DNA of 64,000 nt from Brachionus manjavacas (lineage: Eukaryota > Rotifera > Eurotatoria > Ploima > Brachionidae), in the NCBI GenBank assembly GCA_019054805.1, contig JAHQIY010000004.1:8626501-8690500 (forward strand), read 5' to 3'. The notes below the pieces were generated by a model. That model worked only from the letters and a program-made list of their open reading frames with translations, ran no database searches and was not told where the DNA came from. The translations under genes and the position numbers were made by a program. Below are positions 12,477 through 23,400 of the stretch, piece by piece (position 1 is the first letter of the stretch; each line of letters starts with the position of its first letter).

Positions 12477-13900
12477 TTTTGAAAATTGTGATTAAAAATT
12501 TTTAATTTTTAGAAAACATAAATACCCTAGAAAAAATTTTATCTTAAGTTTTTTATAAAAGTGATAAATTTTAAAATGAGTCTTCTCGGTTAAAAGGATG
12601 AAGTTTATAGGAGATCTTTAAATTTTTTGGTCTTAGAAATAAAATTTCTAAAGTGTCCATGTAAAAGATCAACAAACCAAAATAAATGTTCTCAAAAGTA
12701 TTTTGTTATGCTTGATTTTTTTCACGTCGGTTTTTTGAATTTGAATTTAAACAGTTTTTTTGAATGAAGACTAGAATTTGTTTATTAAAAAGAGATTTAA
12801 TTTAAATATTCAAATTAAATAGTCAAAAAGATTCAATTAATTTTGAAACCAAAGATTATTGTTTCTAAAAAATGAGCCAACATTTTTATATTATTACATA
12901 GATAAAATGTGTCGAAATAAAAATTATTTTTTTAACCTTCGATGATTAAACCAAAATTTTTTTTATTAACTTTTCACTTTAAAACAGAATTTCTTGAGGG
13001 TTTTTTTTTATAATAAAAGTCTTATGCTAAGATTCTAAAAAATTCAATTTAGTTTATATCAAAGAACCCAAACATTTTGAGTTTTTATTTTTTTAATTCT
13101 TTAGAATAAAATTTTCAAGAAGGATAGCTTTTTAACTTTTAATGGCCAAAAAAATCTAATTTATCACTATGATAAAAAATTAAAGCTACCGCAGTTCGAT
13201 CTTTTTAGCATCTGAATTGATAAATAAATTTTGTATTTTGATTAAGTCTGTTTAAAAAAAATCAGAAAATTATTTAGAGTAATTAGGTTGGGAAAAAAAA
13301 GGTAAATAATGACAAAAAGTTTGATTCATGATTGGCTCTAAGTTTAGCAACAATTATTTTCGTCGCAATTTAAGCAGGTCTACCACTTCCTTTTTTTCTC
13401 TTGAAAGTTTTATGTTTTTATATAACATCTAGCTAACGATAAACAGAATGCAGCTTAAGATTTTGAGATACTTTTTAAAAAGTTGTACAAATCTTTTTTA
13501 TGGTTTCGTACATTTTTTACTAACAACTTATCGAAAATTCAACTTTATGATATAATTTTTATTTATTTTAAAACCAGGATCAGCCTGATTTTAAATTTTG
13601 AAAAAAATTGGGAAAGGTCTTGTCCAATCTTATAGCAAATTAAACTAAGCTTTTGTGCCATTTTTTATTCAACACCCGTTACAGAGAGAAAATTCTTATA
13701 ATTTTGATCAAATAAAATCAAAAAATGATATTGCTCTATATAGCCAAATGATACCTGATACTTGTTGAGAGTTTTTTCTCGTAACACCATTAATGCCTAT
13801 TAAAAGAACTTTTCTGAATAGTTGTGAAAGATTTTTTTGTTTTTAAAATGAAAGTTGTAGATATTTTTGTTAAATAAATGTTAACTAAATAAATGGTTTT
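12477..13900. other. AT-rich region upstream of beta-mannosidase, no gene seen
   Basis: Probably contains the beta-mannosidase promoter, but no motif stands out. No coding frame was found. Confidence 0.5.
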
Positions 13901-13904
13901 GTAT

Positions 13905-15185
13905 CAAAAAAGTCTTGTCTAACCAACCTACTGGAAACTATTGACACAATAACGGAGGCTTTAAACCGCGGTTTCACTTCGATAATAATATTCATGGACT
14001 TCGCCAAAGCGTTTGATAAAGTGTCGCATAGAGCTTTATTAAAGAAGTTAGAACTCTATGGATTCGATTATATGCTAGTAAATTGGATTAAAGATTTTTT
14101 GACTGGACATAGGCTAAGAGTGGTAATGGTTGAAGACGTGTCAGACTGGTTGGATGTAATTAGTGGAGTACCACAAGGCTCAGTGCTCGGTCCCTTATTG
14201 TTTGTTATTTTTATCAACCATATGCCTGAGGTTGTAAAATGCCTTTGTAAGCTTTTTGCAGACGACACTAAGTTAATTTCGGTTATAAAAAATCCACTTG
14301 ACTAAAAAGTCTCCAATATGATGTGGATAGACTGGTAGAATGGTCAAATGTTTGGTAAATGAGTTTTAATGAGGAGAAGTGTAAAGCCATGGTAATCAAC
14401 AACAAACATTTTAATATTAACATTACAATGAATGGTAAGCCACTAGAAAGTACTGATAAGGAACGTGATTTGGGCATTGTCCTTTGTTCAAACTTGAAAT
14501 GGGGCCAACAAGCCACGTTAGCTGCAAATAAAGTCTCCACTGTCCTCTGCCAGCTGAGCAAGGCTTTCAAGTTTTTGTCTAAAAAGTCGTTTAGATCACT
14601 TTATGTTACATTTGTAAGACCGCATTTAGAAAATGCAATAGCAGCTTGGTGCCCTCACAACAAAAAAGAGATAAAGATACTAGAAAAAGTACAGATTAGA
14701 GCTACAAAACTTGTTAAGAGCATAAAAGAACTTTCTTATGAAAAAGACTAGAAATTTTGGACCTTTCGACCCTCCAAGAGAGAAGAGAGAGAGCTGACTT
14801 AATCGAGTACTTTAAAATTTTGAAAGGATTGAGCATTATTGACTGGCACAACCCGAACAAGCTCACTAATTCACTATCAATTGAAGGCCCAGCTAAAGGT
14901 ATACGGGGAGGAAAGCACAGGTTAGCGAAAAAACTCACAAGGATCGGTCAAAGAGAACACTTTTTGTTGAATAGAGTGGTAGACAATTGGAATCGATTGA
15001 CGACTGACATAATTTCAGTAGACACCAAGAACAGCTTTAAAAAGAAAATTGATGATTTTTTCAAGTCAAAAAAGAAATAAACAAATTTAGTTATTTATAC
15101 TCGTTTTAGCTACCTTAGTGAGACTCTAGTGTCTTGCTCTACAGGATAAAATCTGTTGTAGCCTATTATTATTATTATTATTATA
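13905..15185 (+). mobile_element. CR1-like LINE, 5'-truncated, nearly complete RT
   Basis: The reverse transcriptase starts mid-domain near SCLTNLLETID. Motif A is MDFAKAFDKVSH, motif B GVPQGSVLGPLLF and motif C FADDTK. The thumb (ERDLGIVLCSNLKW) and C-terminal region (VRPHLENAIAAWCPH, RRERADLIEYFKILKG) follow. There is one frameshift near 14303, a TAG just before MSFNEEK and another shift near 14750; otherwise it is well preserved. The end after the stop has a small hairpin (acagg...tctgt) and an (ATT)n run at 15163-15184, characteristic of CR1-group 3' ends. Confidence 0.85.
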
Positions 15186-15214
15186 CAACGTGTTATTTTC
15201 AATTCTTAACTAAG

Positions 15215-15480
15215 TATTATGTCGCCCTCGATCTACGCACACCAACGCCCAGAAAGTTTTGCCACTGAACTGTTGCAACGCATCACAAAGAAGGGCACAC
15301 GCGTAGCTGATGTGCATGCTTACGCCGCATACAGCCTTCACTTTAAGCATGCATATCACAAGTGAATTATATGTCGATCGAATGAAGCAAGAAAACATCA
15401 TTCAACTACACTTCTATTCTAGACTTTAGGCCTTACTAAAACTCGACCGAATCGATTAGATCGGCCGATTTCATATTACC
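15215..15480. other. Unassigned GC-rich island
   Basis: About 265 bp with much higher GC than its surroundings, directly after the LINE tail. No convincing protein frame. TA-rich sequence resembling a TATA box follows at about 15486-15500. It could be a solo LTR fragment or SINE; this is not established. Confidence 0.35.
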
Positions 15481-15699
15481 TTTTTAGATAAATATAAGTA
15501 TTCGAACCATCAGACTTAAGTCTTCATATTTTTTTATTCATCCAAACTAGCAACCCAGAACTAAACCATAAAGGATAGAATACTAAGTAAACTAACTTTT
15601 AAATCCCAAATTTGTCAAAGAGATATTTTCGTAAAAAAATCGTTAATAATCACTCTTTTTGACCGAAACTCTTTTTGGCATAGATAAAATCAATTTCTG

Positions 15700-16070
15700 T
15701 ACGTAATCGGAATATTTAACCACTCTTTGTGTAAAACATCTTTTGAATGCTCGATAGAGGTTACCTTAGAGTCTACCGATTTCGCATCCACGGATGACCT
15801 TCTAAGTTCTCGATTGGGTTGAGATCTGGTGAACGGGAACATCATGACAGAACCACAATGATCTGTTCTTTGGGCTAGTCTCTAACTAAGAGAGCGCTAT
15901 CTTAAATCAATCTATCTAGAAATGTAACTTTCATCCCAAAAGTTAGCTTCCCAGGTCTACCAGAGCGGCTTTGATCAGACCCAGTACCATTCTCTTCATA
16001 TCGTTTTTTAGTTGAAGGGACCATTTTGAAGATACACAAAACAGACTGGTTATTTCATTTTCAGACTCCA
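15700..16070 (-). mobile_element. Internally deleted Tc1/mariner transposase relic
   Basis: The minus strand begins with a helix-turn-helix end (STKKRYEENGTGSDQ, then SRSGRPGKLT, the GRP linker). After a short gap it has the C-terminal block SPDLNPIENLEG, followed by decayed sequence. The catalytic core between these blocks is missing. This is the usual form of a non-autonomous deletion derivative. Confidence 0.75.
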
Positions 16071-16339
16071 TTTTTTAGTATACCCACCATCTTCTATTTT
16101 AGTGGACTTGATTTTTTTTACCGATATTTTGGAAAAAAAAAGATTTTTTGTTAATGTTATTTTCAAAGGACATGTGGATTTGGAGAGTATTTAAATTTAG
16201 TAGTTTAGGAGCACAATTTTTTCAAAATTAAAAGATATGTAAGAATTAATCTTAAAATTGTGAAAAAAAATTAATATAAATGATTGTTTGGATTATCCGA
16301 ATTTCTAAACTTTTTTCATACTACATACTTTTATAAACA

Positions 16340-16939
16340 CAGTGATCTCGCGTTTATATCCCACCTTTCATTCTCAGAAAATGTGGGGACATATTCAAAA
16401 GGGGACACAAATAAAAAATAAGTTTAAATTACAAAAAAATTTATTTTAAATTCAACATAAACTTTAAATTATTAGTTATACATAACGAAATAAAAAAAAA
16501 AATACAAAACGAGTTGAAAATTAATTTTTTGATTTAAAATCTCAGTTTTTTTAGAATTTTTTGAAGTTTCTAATTTGCAAATTTTAAAACACTGCCTTAC
16601 ATTTTTTATTTTACTGGAATCTTTGCACTCAAACTGCTCCAAGAATTGAAAAAACATATTAATATACTCTCTTCCTTCAACAATCGCCATATATTTTGTC
16701 TCATCCTATTTATCGTCTTCATCCTCTTCGACCGCTATTGGTTTGGCTAAGTTTTCTTTTATCAAAACATCTTGAATAATTTGGGCATCATCTGGTATTT
16801 CAAAAGTAATTACTTCCGAATCGCATTTAACCAAAATAAACTTTACAATAATTCAATGAGGGAAATCTATTCTCTAAATTTTTGGGGATTAAAACGAAAT
16901 GGGAAACAATTGTTTAGGGACACAAATGTGAGATGACTG
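16340..16939 (-). mobile_element. 600-bp pogo/Tigger-like non-autonomous element
   Basis: The ends match as inverted repeats of about 25 bp: left CAGTGATCTCGCGTTT, right (reverse complement) CAGTCATCTCACATTT. Pogo and Tigger ends typically start CAG. Both flanks carry CA. Inside, the minus strand has an acidic tail (AVEEDEDD) and, after one stop, the ORF 16472-16690 (YINMFFQFLEQFECKD), resembling the C-terminal linker of DDE-type Tigger transposases. No catalytic domain remains. Confidence 0.55.
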
Positions 16940-17161
16940 CATTTTTTTTTTAATTGTTATAGGAAGTTTTTTGATTATAAATATTTTAGAGTTAATTATA
17001 TTTTTATGTCGAGTGTGATATATCAAATTATAAAAAAATGAGCATTTCAATTGAAGAAGAAGATTCGAGTTGGAAAAAAGTGTGTCAATATATTAATTTA
17101 TTGCAACACAATGTGTCAATAGAGCCACCCTGATGAATAAATAAGAAACTTTTATTGATTT

Positions 17162-17252
17162 TCACAAAAACTCTTTATTTTTCGCTTCAATCAAATCGGC
17201 TTCCCTATTCCTCAGTATTTCACTCAGATGAGAAAGATAGTCCTGAGTCGAC
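17162..17252 (-). CDS. Candidate terminal exon, gene unknown
   Basis: After a good acceptor (tttttag) the minus strand encodes a charged helical peptide (STQDYLSHLSEILRNREADL...KNKEFL) ending in TGA. It lies 230 bp beyond the anoctamin stop and could be an alternative 3' exon of that gene or belong elsewhere. No donor linking it was found. Confidence 0.3.
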
Positions 17253-17484
17253 CTAAAAATTTCAACTGCTCGAAAATTTTTTATGGTTAATAAAACATAA
17301 ATACATTGATTTTACTTGTAAAAAATTTATGATTTTTAGTTTAATGCTTCTAATTGTCATAACATTGAATTAGAATTAGGAGAAATTTGTTAAAAAATCA
17401 AACATTATAGAAGTAATTAATCAGAATCGTTACTAAAATACTATTTTGAAGATCAATTAAAATGTTTATTTTTTATTAAGAATT

Positions 17485-20400
17485 CTAAATATCTTTAATT
17501 AGTATTCTAGACTCTAAATTATTATCAGTAGGTTTCTCTTGATCTGTGACAGCTTTTTCTGGTAAGCTCTCCCACAGAGCATGTTGAATAATGAGATTTT
17601 CTGCATCGATTTTTTCTTGCACTATAGACGGCACATCAGGTATCCAGTGCATTACAGCTACCATCGAAAATACAATATGCTTTAAAAATTGAAATAAATT
17701 AGTTAAAAAAAAAGGAAATTTTTGCTTACTTCAAAAAATACTAAAAATACTAGTCTGGCTGCTAGGATATGATAAAATATACTTGTGTACTCATAGGGAC
17801 TTTCAGAGTCATACGGTTTTCTAAAGTCTTTGTAGCTTTTTGTAAAATTTTAAATGATATTTTAAGTAAATATTCGAAGAATTTATACTAGCATTCTTCC
17901 TCAATTCCATTTGTGTTATATTTGTCCAGAGATAAAGTAAAATCAACATAGCCTTTTAAATTGCTATTGCTTGGATTATTTTCATACAAGTATTTATAAA
18001 CAAGTCTTGGAATAAAATCAGATGTAAAAGCTAAAATTAACCCCTTTTTAAAGTAAAATATAACATGTAATACAAAAAATGAATATTTTGATACAAAAAA
18101 TTTTGGTTTAAATTTAGCGTGTTTATTTGTTGCATCAAATTCATTACGATAAAATAATTCCAAAATTTTTCTTCTATGAGAACGCTTTGTAATTCCTATA
18201 TACTTCCTAAATATCTTTTTCTAAAAAAAAATTTAAAAGAATCTTGTCTGGTATGTTGACAATCAGAATCAAGTATTAGTTTGAACAAATGCAATAAATT
18301 TTTCCCTCAAAAAATCAAAGTGTAAGAACCACATCTAAATTGAATTTTTTTTAATTATATATTAAATATCAATATCATATAATTAAATGAATTAATTTTT
18401 GAAAATTATTTTGTAAAATAGCCTGCAAAGTTAGGTACTTTTAAATCTTAGTTGCATTTGAATTTTTAATATCTCAAGATTAAAATAATTTTATGCTAAA
18501 TTTAACCATATTCAAGAGGACTAACGAACTAGATAATATAACACAACAATTGGTATCTACAATTTTGGTTTGACCATGTTCTTCCTTAGAGCCAAAAAAA
18601 TTATGCCAAAATTTTAGTCGGTTCCATCCTGAAATCTAAAATTTAACAAAATTTATTCTTAAAATCAAAAATTGTGAAATTTGCAGGCCTAATGAATTCA
18701 GGGTCTGTTTTAATTATATGGCATGGATTTTGTAAAAATTCTTTTAAAAATTCAAAAAAGGAGTGGTTCATGTCACTCATGGTATTTTGCAATATTAAAA
18801 AAATATCACTTTTCAATTAAGAATTTTAATTTTATTAAATATTTTAATAACTAATTCAGTATCTTATTCAAGGTCAAAGTTTTTGTTATGTCAAATAACA
18901 ATTTCAAAAGCGAATTTGATAAAAATTGAAAATAAATTATCTAAAAACTCAACAAAAAAAAATTTATACATCAATCATTTTTATTTTAAATAAAAGTTCA
19001 ATGATTAATCAAAAAAAATCTTTTTTAATCGCTTTTTTTTTCTTTTTAATTTTATGATAAAAGAGAAATAATTGACATCAAATTTAATCACAAGTTTTTT
19101 AGCATATAAATTTTTTTTCCGATCTAACATTTGTCCATAAATTTTCAAAATTTATTGAATTAATTATTTTCAAATTTATCTTATAAATAGCTGACCAGAT
19201 CATCAAAAAAATTCTAGTTAGATACCAGATAAGATTTCGATTATTCAACAAAAGTGTGGTAAATCGATTTTCACTAAACGATTAACTTATAAACCGACTG
19301 AAATTTTTTTAATCGATTCTGAATAATTCTGTAATTTTAATAAAAGGAAAAACTTTTAAGTGAAAAAGTTTATACAGGTTTATTTTAAAAAAAGATAAAC
19401 ATCTATTTACTTATTTCCTAAATTGATTTTTATAATTATTCAAAAAAAAACTTATCAAAATACTCTAAAATTTGAGATCACATATCAAAAGATAATTTTT
19501 GATTTTTTTTTAATAAATTAATATTCCTTATACTTTCATTTATTTTGATATTTCAAACGGTATCCTTTGGAAACAACACATTAGAAAGAGTTAAAAAATA
19601 AAAAAAGGTTTGAAGCACCAAATTTATCATAAAAGATAGAAATTTGTATTTGATACACTTTATGTCATTTGATTTATATTAAGCATACTTTTTCATGCAA
19701 AAAACCTTCCATCATTTTTTATTAAACAACGTGTTTTTTCCCGTTTTTTATGAATGTTGTTTTTAAAAGATACCTTAAAGATACCTAAGAAGTTAGGATA
19801 TACAACTTGAGTATAAAATATTGCTTTTAAATTTTTAGATAGACACTTTTATTATCTTGAAATATTTCATGGTTATATAATAATAAATACTTAATTTCAA
19901 AAATGGAACTTATTTTCTCCATTATAAAAGCCTTTCACCTCAAAAAATTTAGAGTTATATGTTTTTAAATTTAATTTGAATATTTTTTTAAATATTTGTT
20001 AAATTTTAAAAACATACATTTATTTTTTTTTAAATAAATCTGATACATTGCACTTTTTATGCTTGAAAAGAGAAAAAAATACATCTAAAATTAGCCAAAT
20101 TGTAAATCAAAACAAATAGGCTAATTTTAGATCTATTGAAAGAATTTGGTCGATTTTTTAATTTTACCAATCGATTGGAGTCGATTTCAAACAGTATTTA
20201 ACACTAGATTTTACGTCATTTAAAAAAAATATGCATTTCAAAATTTTTGAATAAATAATGTATTATTACATTTAAAAATTCTTAAATGTGTTCTCAATTA
20301 AAGAAAATCTTAAAATTCATTTATTCAAAATTTACATTAGTTATCACGGCTAAATTGGAAATTGTGCTCAAAATTCGATGCCACATTCCTATAAAACAAA

Positions 20401-23400
20401 AATCCGCTTTTTTACAAACGTGAAAAATCGATTCAAAACTTACCGATGTCTTGTGCTTTTTTTGGCAATGGTCGTTTATATTGAGTCAGTATTTTGAAAG
20501 CATCAATTCTAATTTCTATCACATTGTTTATCAGCGAAAATAAAGGTCCTAGCGGAAAGGCAACCGCAAATATTGTAATAAATCCGTATTGAATTACTTA
20601 AGAACAATATTTAAAATAAATTGATAAATAATGTTATTGCTAGTAAAAGATTAAATTCTAAATAAAATAAAAATTTTTGAATGTTCTGAAGTTCTAAGAA
20701 TGGAATTCTTATTTATACCTATATGTATGAGCTTGTAATTAAGCCAAGATGTGAGCTTAGTGCTTAATGTATTGTCAGCATTTCGAAGCGTCTAATTTCT
20801 GAGATACTTAACAAGTAAACGTAATAGTAAATTTTGATAAAACGTAAATATCGAAAAAAACTGTTCCATCAGTAAATCTCGAAAAAAATATTAATTTTTT
20901 ATTGTTATCAAATTTTACTAAGTAAGTTTTGATATTTCCTTATGCAACCGTATTTATCTTTGTGCATCAGCTGGCATGCAGATGAATAAGTGATCACTCA
21001 GGGTAACATGTATTAATTTTTTTTAATCTTAATTTGATCAAATAGATAAAAAAAAAACTTAATTTATTTTAAATAATATATAAAATTAATAATTTTCAAT
21101 TAATTAAAAATTTTGGTATACAATTTTTAACAAGAGCTTTTTAAATTGAGTTTTTATAATAATGAACTAGAGTTTATATATGATTGTAAACAATGCCAAA
21201 GGAGGTATTTATATTTAGGATGTTAATTTAAATTTTAAATTATTTTTATAGTAATCGCTAGTGATTTAATACTCACAGTTAATTGCTTCCTTTTTATTTT
21301 CTTTCTACAATTAAGTAAAAATTTTAAAAAAATTCTAGTCTTTAAAAAATTTAAATTATTTAATTTTCTGGCACTTTAGACGGCTTTCAAAGTATAAAAT
21401 TTTGAAGAGTTTCTAAATTTTTTAGACTCTCTTTAAATATTTAAAAAGATTACTGGGAATTAAATTTTCGAGCTAATGATCCTTCAAAATAAAAATCAAA
21501 AATGTAAAAATTAAATAAAAAATAATAAAAATGAAAAATAATGATGATTTAAATTAAACTTTATGTAGGTTTAATGTAGGAAATGAAAGGTGCCTCACGT
21601 TTTTAGTACAGTTTAAGAATGTAATAAATGAAAGATAGCAATTCAATTTTGAATTGCTATCTTTCATTTAAATTATTATCATAGTTGATAATAATTTATG
21701 ATTATGATATTATCCTCATAATCATAATAGTATGATTATGAGGATAATATCCAACATTATCCTCATAATCATTATCATCATCATCAGAGGCTACTGATTG
21801 GGTATCATCCGCATTTATTTTACAAAAAAAAGACAATATTTCTGTTGGGTCCAAAAAACCCTCTTGGGCCTTAACGTATAAATTATTTTTTTTGCACAAA
21901 AATAAAAAGATTTTAAAACAAAAATGAATTAATTATTATATTTTTTTGATTTTAAATTTGATGAAAAAAAAAATGTCAAAAATGATTAAATATATTGAGC
22001 AAAGAGCAAAATAAGCATCAAAAAGGGTCTTTAAAATCCCTTGGTCCTTTGAGTGTTAAACAAAAACTTTGGCTGCAAGATAAAGGATATTCTTTACGTG
22101 TGCCCTAAATTTTTATTTATTATAGAACATTATCAGTTATCCTGCCTTTAATGTATTTTATGTCAGACAAGCCCATGTATTTATGATCCTAGTATCTTTC
22201 ATTGATATTCCTATTTAAATTAATTAAGTTATCTCTTCACTCCTATTAATTCTCATTGATAAACAAGGGCTTCGCCCTGGACCCCGTTTTTTCTTCAATT
22301 TTTTTTAACAAGACTCTCCATAAAATAAACATAGCGATAGATAAACTACATATAAACTAAAAGTTATGTTTGGCTTCCAGATATTTTTATTTTCTGATAT
22401 TATTCCATAAAGGAAACATAAAGGAACTTTTTAATTAATTTAAGTAACAAACTTGCTTTTTTTGGTTTCATTTACAATAGATGGAAAATTGACCGAATAA
22501 AAATTTATTACTTAATTAATTAAAAAAATATTAAAGACACAAATTCAATTAAAAAAATATGTTTCCTTTATGAAATTGCTATCTTTCATTTATTACATTC
22601 TTAAACTGTACTAAAAACGTGAGGCACCTTTCATTTCCTACATTAAACCTACATAAAGTTTAATTTAAATCATCATTATTTTTCATTTTTATTATTTTTT
22701 ATTTAATTTTTACATTTTTGATTTTTATTTTGAAGGATCATTAGCTCAAAATAAATGTCTCAAAATAAATGTCGTAAATATCTTTTTCTATTAAGTTTGA
22801 ATATAGACATGGTCGTAATCTCCTATTACGACCGTAGTTAACACAATTTAGTCAGTTGCTAGCGAATTTGTAGTTACTCAATCGACTTCTAATACTAATG
22901 CGTCGCAAAAAAGAGGACGAGGTTGTCCAAAAAAACAGTTTCGGTTCAATAAGAAAGTGAGAAATCAAAAAATAAAACAAATAAACTAAATTAGTTAATT
23001 GAATAATTGGAATCTGCCTTTTTATATTATATTTGTTTTTTTTTGTTTTTTTTCTATTAATAAAAATATTTTTGCTCCTAATTGATATAATAATTGCTTC
23101 TTTTTTTTTGCTAAAAAATAATAATAAATCTGCTCCTCGAAAATATAAAAATTGCTTCTACAATAATTATTTTCCATAGTTAAATATGTTGTGAAGGGAT
23201 TTTATTTTATATGCGCTGAAATTTTTTAGTGAAGCGTTGAAATATTTTTCATGTGTGGTTGGTTAGTAGTCCCGAATAACAACTTAGGTTCATAGCTAAA
23301 GATGTTTAAAAAAAAACAAACCCATTTCTAAATATTCGGCAAAAAGTGTCAAATAAGTCCATGATATCAAATAGTAGTCTTTTAGCCAGTCTTGAATATG

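Noticed and set aside
17888-18163. The full 91-codon frame as an exon
   Set aside because: Only 17889-18043 matches anoctamin and fits splice phase; the upstream part is intron.
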